NCBI GenBank assembly: GCA_024235675.1
Contig: JACKLZ010000002.1
Location: forward strand, 248,001-312,000
Reading direction: 5' to 3'
DNA length: 64,000 nt
Origin: Zoogloeaceae bacterium
Lineage (GTDB): Bacteria; Pseudomonadota; Gammaproteobacteria; Burkholderiales; Rhodocyclaceae
Within the stretch, counting starts at the first letter, position 1. Each line of letters opens with the position of its first letter. A program made the translations under genes and the position numbers. Below, piece by piece: positions 17,076 to 25,754 of the stretch. Under the pieces are notes generated by a model that was not told the origin of the DNA, made no database searches, and saw nothing but the letters and a program-made list of their open reading frames with translations.

Positions 17076-18239
17076 ATGAAATTCGATCTGGTCATCGTCG
17101 GCGCCGGCCTCGCGGGCGCCAGCCTCGCCGCCGCCTTGCGTGGCAGCCGGCTGAAGATCGCGGTGGTGGAGTCTCAGCCACCCGCGCAGCCCACGGGCTG
17201 GGACAGCCGCATCTACGCCATCAGCCCCGGCAATGTGGACTTCCTCACCCACATCGGCGTCTGGCCGCACCTCGACAGCGCCCGCCTCACCCCGGTCTAC
17301 GACATGGCCATCCACGGCGACGCCGGCGGCCGGCTCGACTTCTCGGCCTACGACTGCGGCCTGCGCGAACTGGCCTGGATCGTCGAATCCGGCCTGATGC
17401 AGCGCGAGCTGTGGGAAACCATCAAGCGCCAGCACAACCTCACCCTGCTGTGCCCGGCACGGCCGGTGAGCCTGGCCGTCGATGAGGACGCCGCCACGCT
17501 CACGCTCGACAACGGCAAGACCCTGACCGCCTCGCTGGTTGTCGCCGCCGACGGCGCACGCTCATGGGTGCGCGAGCAGGTCGGCATTGCCGCGACCACC
17601 ACGCCCTACGACGAAAAAGGCGTGGTCGCCAACTTCCGCTGCGAAAAGCCGCACCGCAACACGGCCTATCAATGGTTCCGCGAGGACGGCATCCTCGCTT
17701 ACCTGCCGCTGCCCGACAACATGATCTCCATCGTCTGGTCCGCACCCGACGACGTGGCCGACGCGCTTGTCGCCCTGTCGCCCGAGGCGCTGTGTCAGCG
17801 CGTCGCCGAGGCCGGCGAGCACACGTTGGGCGCGCTCACGCCTGAAACGCCGGCCGCCGCTTTTCCGCTGCGCCTGATGCGCGTGCCGCAGCCCACCGCG
17901 CCGCGCGTGGCGCTGATCGGCGACGCGGCGCACGCCATCCATCCGCTGTCCGGCCACGGCATCAATCTTGGCTATCAGGACGCCAAGGCGCTGGCCGAAC
18001 TGCTCGGCCCGCTACCCGCCTGGCGCGACCCCGGCGAAGCCGCGCTGCTCGCCAGCTACGCCCGCGCCCGCGCCGAAGAAACCCGGCTGTTGCAGTCCAC
18101 CACCCATGCGCTCAACCGCCTGTTCAAACCCGACAACGGCCTTTTATCGGGTTTGCGCAACATCGGACTGAACCTCACCAACCAAATCCCTGTCGTACGC
18201 AGCGCGTTGGTGCGATACGCCATCAGCGGACATTTTTGA
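17076..18239 (+). CDS. UbiH/UbiF/COQ6-family FAD monooxygenase (ubiquinone biosynthesis)
   Basis: The 387-residue flavoprotein hydroxylase has an N-terminal dinucleotide fold (VIVGAGLAGAS, residues 6-14), a central DG motif (VVAADGARSWVREQ) and the second FAD motif GDAAHAIHPLSGHGINLGYQD that marks the ubiquinone hydroxylases. It likely adds one ring hydroxyl in aerobic ubiquinone synthesis; which carbon cannot be assigned, as betaproteobacteria carry several variants. The downstream dsbC-like gene starts 15 bases after the stop. Confidence 0.9.
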   Translation: MKFDLVIVGAGLAGASLAAALRGSRLKIAVVESQPPAQPTGWDSRIYAISPGNVDFLTHIGVWPHLDSARLTPVYDMAIHGDAGGRLDFSAYDCGLRELAWIVESGLMQRELWETIKRQHNLTLLCPARPVSLAVDEDAATLTLDNGKTLTASLVVAADGARSWVREQVGIAATTTPYDEKGVVANFRCEKPHRNTAYQWFREDGILAYLPLPDNMISIVWSAPDDVADALVALSPEALCQRVAEAGEHTLGALTPETPAAAFPLRLMRVPQPTAPRVALIGDAAHAIHPLSGHGINLGYQDAKALAELLGPLPAWRDPGEAALLASYARARAEETRLLQSTTHALNRLFKPDNGLLSGLRNIGLNLTNQIPVVRSALVRYAISGHF

Positions 18240-18254
18240 TTCCTGGAGAACCGG

Positions 18255-18983
18255 ATGAACCACCCCCGACTGCGCACTGCGCTGGCCACCCTTACCCTGG
18301 CCGCAGGTGTCGCCCATGCCGGCGAAGCCGATGTGCAGAAGAAGGTCGAAGCCTTCATCGGCGCACCTGCCGTCAGCAGCGTCAAAGCCACGCCCTTCAA
18401 CAAGCTCTACGAAGTGGTGCTCAAATCCGGCGAGCTGGTCTACACCAATGAAGCGGTGAGCTTCATCATCGACGGCCAGGTGATCGACACCAAGACCCGC
18501 AACAACATCACCCAGGCCCGCCTCAATGCGCTGTCGGCCATCGACTTCGCCAGCCTGCCGCTCAAGGATGCCGTCAAGCATGTGCGCGGCAAGGGCGAGC
18601 GGGTGATCGCCACCTTCGAAGACCCGAACTGCGGCTTCTGCAAACGCCTCGCCGGCGAACTGCAAACCATGGACAACGTTACCGTCTACACCTTCCTCTA
18701 CCCCATCCTCAGCCCCGATTCGATCGACAAGTCCAAGCGCATCTGGTGTGCCGAAAACCAGGGCACGGTGTGGATGGACTGGGTCGGCGCCGGCAAGGCC
18801 CCGCCCGCCGCGGCCGACTGCGACACCTCGGCCATCGAGCGCAACGTCGCCCTCGGACAGAAACTGCGCGTCAGTGGCACGCCCACCATCTTCCTCGCCG
18901 ACGGCAGCCGCATCGGCGGCTTCCTGCCGGCCGCGCAGCTGAACCCGGCGATCGATGAGGCGCAGGGCAAGCTGAAAAAATAG
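18255..18983 (+). CDS. DsbC-family periplasmic disulfide isomerase
   Basis: The 242-residue protein has a signal peptide (1-22, ending AHA), an N-terminal dimerisation region (about 25-85) and a thioredoxin-like domain with active site Cys126-Gly-Phe-Cys129 and the cis-Pro near SGTPTIF. It probably reshuffles wrong disulfides in periplasmic proteins. A strong terminator follows at 19006, so it ends a two-gene unit with the UbiH-family gene. Confidence 0.92.
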   Translation: MNHPRLRTALATLTLAAGVAHAGEADVQKKVEAFIGAPAVSSVKATPFNKLYEVVLKSGELVYTNEAVSFIIDGQVIDTKTRNNITQARLNALSAIDFASLPLKDAVKHVRGKGERVIATFEDPNCGFCKRLAGELQTMDNVTVYTFLYPILSPDSIDKSKRIWCAENQGTVWMDWVGAGKAPPAAADCDTSAIERNVALGQKLRVSGTPTIFLADGSRIGGFLPAAQLNPAIDEAQGKLKK

Positions 18984-19005
18984 ATCCGCACGTCAAGCAC
19001 GATCC

Positions 19006-19041
19006 AGCCCCCTGCAGGCCCAAGGCCGGCAGGGGGCTTTT
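19006..19041 (+). terminator. Rho-independent terminator after dsbC-like gene
   Basis: AGCCCCCTGC (19006-19015) pairs with GCAGGGGGCT (19029-19038), followed directly by TTTTCC. Confidence 0.88.
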
Positions 19042-19205
19042 CCTTTGGGCCCCTGGCGATGAACGCACGATGAACACGCACTTCAGATGATATTCAGGCC
19101 CACCTGGCGACAATGCACTCATGCCTGGCGCCGCCGCAACGCGAATCGCCAGACTGACACCACGTCATCAGGACATGCGCGCACGCCGCGCCAAAGGAGC
19201 CCGTC

Positions 19206-19343
19206 ATGAAATTCCGCCAAACCGCCTTTTTTCACGAACTTGTCGCCGTCGTCACCGGCTCCGTGCTGGCCGTGGCCACGGTGGCCTTCCTGACCCTGCC
19301 CCACAGCATCGCAGCGAGCGCCGTGATGCAGCACCTGACCTGA
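19206..19343 (+). CDS. 45-residue single-span membrane peptide
   Basis: The small open frame has an excellent AAGGAG site 7 bases before its ATG. It encodes a basic/aromatic N terminus (MKFRQTAFFHELV), one hydrophobic helix (about 12-31, VAVVTGSVLAVATVAFLTL) and a short tail ending MQHLT. It lies between the dsbC terminator and the end of cbbR with no other gene in the gap. I do not recognise a family, and function is unknown. The ribosome site and helix make a real gene likely, but codon-level conservation was not tested. Confidence 0.6.
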   Translation: MKFRQTAFFHELVAVVTGSVLAVATVAFLTLPHSIAASAVMQHLT

Positions 19344-19376
19344 GCGCGCACCGGGTGGCAATCGACAGGCGCTGCC

Positions 19377-20300
19377 CTATGCGCCGGCCTTCGCGCCGAT
19401 CAGGTCCACCCCGTCGCTTTGCAGGAAATTCATCAGCGTCGTTACCGCCACGCTCAGCGGCTGGTCATTGCGCACGACGATGTTCCACTCGCGCTCGACC
19501 GGCGTGTCCTGCACGTCGAGTCGCACCAGATGGCCGGCGGCCGCCTCCATGTTGAAGGTGTGATGCGACAGGAAGGCGATGCCCATGCCGGCCATCGCCG
19601 CCTGCTTGAGGGTTTCGTTGCTCCCCAGTTCATCGGCCCGCAGGGCGCTGATGCCGTGGCTCCTGAGGTAGCGCTCGATATGGTCGCGGGTGCCGGAGCC
19701 GCGCTCGCGCAGCAGCAAGCGTTCTTCGGTGAGGCTGGCCGGCGGAATGTTCTTCTTCGTCGCCAGCGGATGATCGGGCGCCGCCACGAAGCTGAGAAAA
19801 TGCGGCGCGAAGGGGATGCGTCGCACCGCCATGTTGGTCGGCGGCTTGCCCATGATGGCAACGACGGCACGGCGTTCGTTGAGCATGGCGTACACCTCGG
19901 TACGGTTCACCACCGACAGGTGAAAGCGGATGTCCGGGTAGCGCCGGCCGAATTCGGCCAGCAGCCGCGGCACGAAGTATTCGGCCGTGGTGATCGCCAC
20001 GATGTCGATGGTGCCCGCCGCCACGCCACGCCCGGCGAGGATCTCGAAACCCGCCAGCTCGATCGCCGACAGCGCCTCTTTGGCCCGCCGCACCAAGATC
20101 TCACCGGCCGGCGTCAGACGAATCTCGCGGCGCCCGTCCACCAGCACCTCGCCAACGATGGCTTCGAGCTCACGCAGTTGCATGGACACGGCCGGCTGAG
20201 TGATATGCAACCGCCGCGCCGCCAAGGTGAAGCTGCCGGTGTCGGCCACCGCCACCAGAGCGCGCAATTGCTTGAGGCTGGCCCGCTGCGCGAGTTTCAT
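19377..20300 (-). CDS. cbbR: LysR-type regulator of CO2 fixation CbbR
   Basis: The 307-residue LTTR has its helix-turn-helix at about 20-45 (TLAARRLHITQPAVSMQLREL). A C-terminal effector domain follows, containing the VVNRTEVYAMLNER and GSNETLKQAAMAGMGIAFL stretches typical of CbbR. It is divergent from cbbL with a 91-base gap. CbbR normally activates the cbb operon in response to metabolites such as RuBP, PEP or NADPH; the effector here is not readable. Confidence 0.93.
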   Translation of the reverse strand: MKLAQRASLKQLRALVAVADTGSFTLAARRLHITQPAVSMQLRELEAIVGEVLVDGRREIRLTPAGEILVRRAKEALSAIELAGFEILAGRGVAAGTIDIVAITTAEYFVPRLLAEFGRRYPDIRFHLSVVNRTEVYAMLNERRAVVAIMGKPPTNMAVRRIPFAPHFLSFVAAPDHPLATKKNIPPASLTEERLLLRERGSGTRDHIERYLRSHGISALRADELGSNETLKQAAMAGMGIAFLSHHTFNMEAAAGHLVRLDVQDTPVEREWNIVVRNDQPLSVAVTTLMNFLQSDGVDLIGAKAGA

Positions 20301-20307
20301 CAGAAAA

Positions 20308-20347
20308 CCTTATCTCAAATCTAAAATTTTAAGATTCGACCTTATAC
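20308..20347. promoter_or_regulatory. CbbR operator region / cbb promoter
   Basis: The cbbR-cbbL gap contains a near-perfect A+T palindrome at 20318-20336 (AATCTAAAATTTTAAGATT, one base off symmetry). It is flanked by a direct repeat CCTTAT at 20308 and 20340. LysR T-N11-A style sites fit here; promoter position and binding are inferred. Confidence 0.6.
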
Positions 20348-20391
20348 AAAAGCCCTCGTATTGTCGAGCCATCACATCGAGGAGACGACAC

Positions 20392-21852
20392 ATGGGTGCC
20401 AACGAACACGTCGCGATCGACGCAAAAAAACGCTACCAGGCCGGCGTGCTCAAGTACGCGCAGATGGGCTACTGGGATCCGGGTTATGAGGTGAAGGACA
20501 CCGACGTGCTGGCGGTGTTTCGCATCACGCCACAGGACGGTGTCGACCCCATCGAGGCGGCCGCCGCCGTGGCGGGCGAATCCTCCACCGCCACCTGGAC
20601 GGTGGTGTGGACCGACCGCCTCACCGCCAGCGACAAGTACCGCGCCAAGGCCTACCGCATCGACCCGGTGCCGGGGCAGGAAGGCCAGTACTTCTGCTGG
20701 GTGGCCTACGACCTGGATCTGTTCGAGGAAGGGTCGATCGCCAACCTCACCGCCTCGATCATCGGCAACGTGTTCAGCTTCAAGCCGCTCAAGGCGGCGC
20801 GACTGGAGGACATGCGCCTGCCGGTGGCCTATGTGAAGACCTTCCGCGGCCCGCCGACCGGCATCGTGGTCGAACGCGAACGGCTCGACAAGTTCGGTCG
20901 CCCGCTGCTCGGCGCCACCATGAAACCCAAGCTCGGCCTGTCGGGCAAGAACTACGGCCGCGTGGTGTACGAAGCGCTCACCGGCGGCCTGGACTTCACC
21001 AAGGACGACGAGAACATCAACTCGCAGAACTTCATGCACTGGCGCGACCGCTTCCTGTATTGCATGGAGGGGGTCAATCAGGCCGCCGCGCAGACCGGCG
21101 AGATCAAGGGCCACTACCTGAACATCACCGCCGGCACCATGGAGGAGATGTACAAGCGCGCCGAGTTCGCCCGCGATCTGGGCTCGTGCATCGTGATGGT
21201 CGATCTCATCGTCGGCTGGACAGCGATCCAGTCGCTCAGCCACTGGTGTCGCGAGAACGACATGATGCTGCACATGCACCGCGCGGGGCACGGCACCTAC
21301 ACGCGCCAGAAGAACCACGGCGTGAGCTTCCGCGTGATCGCCAAATGGCTGCGTATGGCCGGCGTCGACCACCTGCATGCCGGCACCGCGGTGGGCAAGC
21401 TCGAAGGCGACCCGATGACGGTGCAGGGCTTCTACAACGTGTGCCGCGACACGGTCACAAAACAAGACCTGCCCCGCGGGCTGTTCTTCGACCAGGACTG
21501 GGCGGGCATCAAGCGCGTCATGCCCGTGGCCTCGGGCGGCATCCACGCCGGCCAGATGCACCAGCTGCTCGACCTGTTCGGCGACGAGGTGGTGCTGCAG
21601 TTCGGCGGCGGCACCATCGGACACCCGATGGGCATCCAGGCCGGTGCGCAGGCCAACCGCGTAGCGCTCGAAGCCATGGTGCTGGCGCGCAACGAAGGGC
21701 GCGACATCGCCAACGAAGGCCCCGACATCCTCAAGGCCGCCGCCGAGCACTGCCGCCCACTGCGCGCCGCGCTCGACACCTGGGGCGATGTCACCTTCGA
21801 CTACACCAGCACCGACACCTCGGACTTCGTCGCCACGCCAACGGCGGCGTAA
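20392..21852 (+). CDS. cbbL: RubisCO large subunit, form IC (red-type)
   Basis: The 486-residue enzyme carboxylates ribulose-1,5-bisphosphate. Catalytic Lys178 is in GATMKPKLGLSGKN. The carbamylated Lys204 and metal ligands Asp206/Glu207 are in DFTKDDENINSQ. The N terminus (KKRYQAGVLKYAQMGYWDP) and length match red-type form IC/ID, as does the linked cbbX. GGAG lies 9 bases before the ATG. It is the first gene of the cbb operon. Confidence 0.98.
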   Translation: MGANEHVAIDAKKRYQAGVLKYAQMGYWDPGYEVKDTDVLAVFRITPQDGVDPIEAAAAVAGESSTATWTVVWTDRLTASDKYRAKAYRIDPVPGQEGQYFCWVAYDLDLFEEGSIANLTASIIGNVFSFKPLKAARLEDMRLPVAYVKTFRGPPTGIVVERERLDKFGRPLLGATMKPKLGLSGKNYGRVVYEALTGGLDFTKDDENINSQNFMHWRDRFLYCMEGVNQAAAQTGEIKGHYLNITAGTMEEMYKRAEFARDLGSCIVMVDLIVGWTAIQSLSHWCRENDMMLHMHRAGHGTYTRQKNHGVSFRVIAKWLRMAGVDHLHAGTAVGKLEGDPMTVQGFYNVCRDTVTKQDLPRGLFFDQDWAGIKRVMPVASGGIHAGQMHQLLDLFGDEVVLQFGGGTIGHPMGIQAGAQANRVALEAMVLARNEGRDIANEGPDILKAAAEHCRPLRAALDTWGDVTFDYTSTDTSDFVATPTAA

Positions 21853-21861
21853 CGGCGTCAT

Positions 21862-21944
21862 TGGTTATTGGTGATGGGGTGATTCGTCAATGGCGGGCGC
21901 TGCGCGCCCGGAGGCACCCCACCAATAACCCATCACCAATCACA
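21862..21944. repeat. Structured cbbL-cbbS spacer with alternative hairpins
   Basis: Within the 109-base gap, GGTTATTGGTG (21863-21873) pairs with 21920-21930, while the overlapping ATTGGTGATGGG (21867-21878) pairs with 21929-21940. The two long stems cannot form at once. A central GGGCGC-TGC-GCGCCC hairpin (21895-21909) is common to both. It has no gene and is probably an mRNA structure or a mobile palindromic element. Confidence 0.65.
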
Positions 21945-21961
21945 AATCTCGGAGACTCACC

Positions 21962-22387
21962 ATGCGAATCACCCAAGGCGCCTTTTCCTTCCTGCCCGAT
22001 CTCACCGACACCCAGATCGCCGCACAGATCGACTACTGCCTGCGCAATCAGTGGGCAGTGGCCATCGAATTCACCGACGACCCGCATCCGCGCAATACCT
22101 ACTGGTCGATGTGGGGCCACCCGATGTTCGACCTGCAGGACGCAGCCGGCGTCATCAGCGAATTGAACGCGTGCCGCCAGAGCTACCCGCAGCACTACAT
22201 CCGCGTTAATGCCTTCGACGCCACGGCCGGCTGGGAGTCGGTGCGCCTGTCCTTCATCGTCAATCGCCCCTCGGACGAGCCCGGCTTCCGTGTCGTGCGC
22301 CGCGAAGGCATTGGCCGCACGCTGCACTACACGCTGGAGAGCTACGCCGTCGGCCGCCGTCCCGAGGGCGAGCGCTACGCCACATAG
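21962..22387 (+). CDS. cbbS: RubisCO small subunit, form IC
   Basis: The 141-residue subunit starts MRITQGAFSFLPDLTD. It contains the red-type signature region YWSMWGHPMFDL and carries the long C-terminal extension (about 105-141) typical of red-type small subunits, which forms a beta-barrel in the central pore of the L8S8 enzyme. GGAG precedes the ATG. Confidence 0.97.
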   Translation: MRITQGAFSFLPDLTDTQIAAQIDYCLRNQWAVAIEFTDDPHPRNTYWSMWGHPMFDLQDAAGVISELNACRQSYPQHYIRVNAFDATAGWESVRLSFIVNRPSDEPGFRVVRREGIGRTLHYTLESYAVGRRPEGERYAT

Positions 22388-22451
22388 GACTGGCTTCAAC
22401 CCGCCCTATGCCTGCCAACGACCGCCCGAAGAAGACGCACCGGAGACCGAC

Positions 22452-23426
22452 ATGACCCAACCGCTCGCCGCCCCGCCCGACACCATCGACCTGGCCGCCG
22501 AATACCGCGAAGCCGGCGTCGCCGATGTGCTCGACCGCCTCGACGCCGAGCTGGTCGGTCTGGCGCCGGTCAAGCGTCGGGTGCGCGAGATCGCCGCCCT
22601 GCTGCTGGTCGACCGGGTGCGCCAGCGCCTCGGTTTGAACACCACCCCGCCCTCGCTGCACATGTGCTTCACCGGCAACCCCGGCACCGGCAAAACCACG
22701 CTGGCGCTGCGCATGGCCGAAATTCTCCAGCGCCTCGGCTATGTGCGCAAAGGCCATGTGGTGGCGGTCACGCGCGACGACCTGGTGGGCCAATACATCG
22801 GCCACACCGCGCCCAAGACCAAAGACGTGCTCAAGCGCGCCATGGGCGGCGTGCTGTTCATCGACGAAGCCTATTACCTGTTTCGCCCCGAGAACGAAAA
22901 AGACTACGGCCAGGAGGCCATCGAGATCCTGCTGCAGGTGATGGAAAACCAGCGCGACGACCTGGTGGTGATCCTCGCCGGCTACGCCGATCGCATGGAC
23001 CGCTTCTTCGAGTCCAACCCCGGCATGAAGTCGCGCATCGCCCATCACGTCGAGTTCCCCGACTACAACAACGCAGAGCTGGGGCAGATTGCCGAACGCA
23101 TGCTGGCGGACTGGAACTACCGCTTCGACGCCGCCGGCCGCGCCGCCTTCGACGACTACCTGCGCCACCGTCGCGCCAAGGCGCATTTCGCCAACGCCCG
23201 CAGCGTGCGCAACGCGCTCGACCGCATGCGGCTGCGCCAGGCGCTGCGCCTGTTCGACGGCGAGTCGCCGGTCGCCACGGATGACCTGCAGATCCTCACC
23301 GAAGCCGACGTGCGCGCCAGTCGCCACTTCTGCCCGACGCCACCGACCCTGATCGGTCAGTCGCCGCCGGATGAGGAGATCGACGCCTACGACCCCGACC
23401 GCGTACCGGAGCGCAGCGACTATTGA
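22452..23426 (+). CDS. cbbX: Red-type RubisCO activase CbbX (AAA+)
   Basis: The 324-residue AAA+ ATPase has Walker A GNPGTGKT (75-82), Walker B VLFIDEA (134-140) and the pore loop YIGHTA (115-120). Hexameric CbbX pulls on the large-subunit C terminus to release inhibitory sugar phosphates and is activated by RuBP. The ATG follows a GGAGA site at 22442. In-frame sequence farther upstream overlaps cbbS and was excluded. Confidence 0.97.
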   Translation: MTQPLAAPPDTIDLAAEYREAGVADVLDRLDAELVGLAPVKRRVREIAALLLVDRVRQRLGLNTTPPSLHMCFTGNPGTGKTTLALRMAEILQRLGYVRKGHVVAVTRDDLVGQYIGHTAPKTKDVLKRAMGGVLFIDEAYYLFRPENEKDYGQEAIEILLQVMENQRDDLVVILAGYADRMDRFFESNPGMKSRIAHHVEFPDYNNAELGQIAERMLADWNYRFDAAGRAAFDDYLRHRRAKAHFANARSVRNALDRMRLRQALRLFDGESPVATDDLQILTEADVRASRHFCPTPPTLIGQSPPDEEIDAYDPDRVPERSDY

Positions 23427-23428
23427 TG

Positions 23429-23487
23429 GCGGGTTGACACCCGCCCTGCGAAAACCACAGCCCCCGTAGGGCGGGTTTCAACCCGCC
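23429..23487. repeat. GTAGG palindrome pair after cbbX
   Basis: Two stems lie in the cbbX-cbbF gap. GGCGGGT-TGAC-ACCCGCC is at 23429-23446. The element GTAGG followed by GGCGGGTT-TC-AACCCGCC is at 23466-23487, and an identical copy of the latter occurs at 30216-30237 and at 62015-62036. Confidence 0.8.
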
Positions 23488-23530
23488 AACACCTGGCCCG
23501 ACACACACAAAAAAATGCGAGGAGACGCGC

Positions 23531-24607
23531 ATGTTCAGCCTGGAACGCACCACGCTCACCGAGTACCTGATCTCCCAACGGCGCAGCCACCCCGGCGCCA
23601 CCGGCGAATTCAACGCCCTGATCCTGCAGGTCGCCCAGGCCTGCAAGGCCATCTCGCGCGCAGTCGCACACGGCGCGCTGGCCGGCGTGCTCGGCGCGCT
23701 CGACGCCACCAACGTGCAGGGCGAAACCCAGCAGACGCTCGACGTGCTGGCCGACGACATCTTCCGCCGCGCCACCCACTGGGGCGGCGCGCTGGCCGGC
23801 ATGTTGTCGGAAGAAAACGAGGCCCCGATCGCCATCCCCGAGGGCCACAAGTGCGGCAAATACCTGCTGCTGTTCGACCCGCTCGACGGCTCGTCCAACA
23901 TCGATGTGAACGTCTCGGTCGGCTCCATCTTCTCCATCCTGCGCAGCCCGCACCCAGGCGTGGCCGCCACTGAGGCCGACTTTCTGCAGCCGGGCACGCA
24001 GCAGGTGGCCGCCGGCTACGCCATCTACGGCCCCTCGACCATGCTGGTGCTCACCGTCGGGCGCGGCGTGGCGGGCTTCACCTTCGATCCCGTCCTGGGC
24101 GAGTTCTTCCTCACCCGCGAAGACATCCGTATTCCGGCAGCGACGCGCGAATTCGCCATCAACGCCTCCAACTCGCGCTTCTGGGAGGCACCGGTGGCGC
24201 GCTACGTGGCCGAATGTCTGGCCGGCAAGAGTGGCCCGCGCGACAAGGACTTCAACATGCGCTGGGTGGCCTCGCTGGTGGCCGAAACGCACCGCATCCT
24301 CACCCGCGGCGGCGTCTTCCTCTACCCGCGCGACCGCAAAGACCCGGGCAAGGCCGGCCGGCTGCGCCTGCTCTACGAAGCCAACCCCATCGGCTGGCTC
24401 ATCGAGCAAGCCGGCGGCCGCGCCTCCACCGGCGTGCGCCCGGTGCTGGAGGTCACGCCCGAGACGCCGCACCAGCGCATCGGCTTGGTCTTCGGCTCGC
24501 GCGAAGAGGTCGAGCGCATCGAGCGCTACCACGCCGAGCCGGTGCTCGGCGGCGAAACGCACGAGCTGCCGCTGTTCCATGCGCGCGGCCTATTTCTGAC
24601 GACTTGA
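23531..24607 (+). CDS. cbbF: Fructose-1,6-bisphosphatase, class I
   Basis: The 358-residue enzyme removes the 1-phosphate of fructose-1,6-bisphosphate (and possibly sedoheptulose-1,7-bisphosphate) in the regenerative phase of the Calvin cycle. The metal-binding signature DPLDGSSN is at 116-123, with upstream acidic ligands around LSEENE. GAGGAG precedes the ATG. Length and motifs match the bacterial class I enzyme. Confidence 0.96.
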   Translation: MFSLERTTLTEYLISQRRSHPGATGEFNALILQVAQACKAISRAVAHGALAGVLGALDATNVQGETQQTLDVLADDIFRRATHWGGALAGMLSEENEAPIAIPEGHKCGKYLLLFDPLDGSSNIDVNVSVGSIFSILRSPHPGVAATEADFLQPGTQQVAAGYAIYGPSTMLVLTVGRGVAGFTFDPVLGEFFLTREDIRIPAATREFAINASNSRFWEAPVARYVAECLAGKSGPRDKDFNMRWVASLVAETHRILTRGGVFLYPRDRKDPGKAGRLRLLYEANPIGWLIEQAGGRASTGVRPVLEVTPETPHQRIGLVFGSREEVERIERYHAEPVLGGETHELPLFHARGLFLTT

Positions 24608-24627
24608 CCATGCGACGAAGACACAAC

Positions 24628-24720
24628 CGTAGGTTGGGTTGAGCAACGCGAAGCCCAACAACCGGCATCCCGAACTCGGCAGGTACACGTTGGGCTTCGC
24701 TTCGCTCAACCCAACCTACG
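24628..24720. repeat. Long inverted repeat between cbbF and cbbP
   Basis: CGTAGGTTGGGTTGAGC (24628-24644) is repeated in perfect inverted form at 24704-24720, with an inner pair GCGAAGCCCAAC (24648-24659) / 24689-24700. A closely similar element lies at 30121-30212. Confidence 0.85.
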
Positions 24721-24770
24721 CTTCATTCGGGCCCACAAAGATTCCATCCATCGCCAAGAGGGCAACCACC

Positions 24771-25646
24771 ATGTCCGAACGCCATCCCATCATCGCCATC
24801 ACCGGCTCCTCCGGCGCCGGCACCAGCACTGTGCAGCGCACCTTCGAGGAGATCTTCCGCCGCGAAGGCGTCACCGCCGCCACCATCGAGGGCGATAGCT
24901 TCCACGCCTACGACCGCCTGCAAATGCGCGAAAAAATGGCCGAACACGAGGCCGGCGGAGAGAACCGCCTGTCGCACTTCGGCCCCGAGGCCAACCTCTT
25001 CGGCGAGCTGGAAAACCTCTTCCGCAGCTACAGCGAGTGCGGTGGCGGCCGGCGGCGCAAATACCTGCACAACGCCGACGAGGCCGCCCCCTTTCACCAG
25101 GACGCGGGCACCTTCACCCCGTGGGAAGACCTGCCCACCGACACCGACCTGCTGTTCTACGAGGGGCTGCACGGCGCGGTGGCCGACGGCGAGATCGACG
25201 TGGCGCGCTTCGTCGACCTGCTCATCGGCGTGGTGCCGGTGGTGAACCTGGAGTGGATCCAGAAGCTGCACCGCGACAAGTCCATGCGCGGCTACAGCAC
25301 CGAAGCGGTCACCGACACCATCCTGCGGCGCATGCACGACTATGTGCACTACATCGTCCCGCAGTTCGCCCGCACCCATGTGAACTTCCAGCGCGTGCCG
25401 ATGGTGGACACCTCCAACCCCTTCATCGCCCGCGCCATCCCCACCGCCGACGAATCGATGGTGGTGATCCGCTTCGCCAACCCCAAGGGCATCGACTTCC
25501 CCTACCTGCTCAACATGATCGACAACAGCTTCATGAGCCGCGCCAACACCATCGTGGTGCCAGGCGGCAAGATGGAACTGGCCATGCAGCTGATCTTCAC
25601 CCCCTTCGTATGGCGGCTGATGGAACAGCGGAGGAAGTTGCTGTGA
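24771..25646 (+). CDS. cbbP: Phosphoribulokinase
   Basis: The 291-residue class I (hexamer/octamer-type bacterial) PRK phosphorylates ribulose-5-phosphate to RuBP. The P-loop is GSSGAGTS (12-19), followed by EGDSFHAYDR with the substrate-binding Asp/His. The chosen ATG starts MSERHPII right before the first beta-strand. Earlier in-frame sequence lies within the long inverted repeat and is not conserved coding. Confidence 0.97.
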   Translation: MSERHPIIAITGSSGAGTSTVQRTFEEIFRREGVTAATIEGDSFHAYDRLQMREKMAEHEAGGENRLSHFGPEANLFGELENLFRSYSECGGGRRRKYLHNADEAAPFHQDAGTFTPWEDLPTDTDLLFYEGLHGAVADGEIDVARFVDLLIGVVPVVNLEWIQKLHRDKSMRGYSTEAVTDTILRRMHDYVHYIVPQFARTHVNFQRVPMVDTSNPFIARAIPTADESMVVIRFANPKGIDFPYLLNMIDNSFMSRANTIVVPGGKMELAMQLIFTPFVWRLMEQRRKLL

Positions 25647-25684
25647 ACCCTGCCCGCCATGCCTCACCCCCCCACCGGCGGCCG

Positions 25685-25737
25685 GTTGAAACCCGCCAAC
25701 ACCGTATCGAGATGACAAAAGCGGGTTGAACCCCGCC
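25685..25737. repeat. Degenerate GTTGAA-CCCGCC palindromes
   Basis: Two decayed copies of the dispersed element lie between cbbP and cbbT: GGTTGAAACCCGCC (25684-25697) and GCGGG-TTGAAC-CCCGC (25721-25736). Confidence 0.5.
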
Positions 25738-25754
25738 CCCACCGGAGACCGCTC

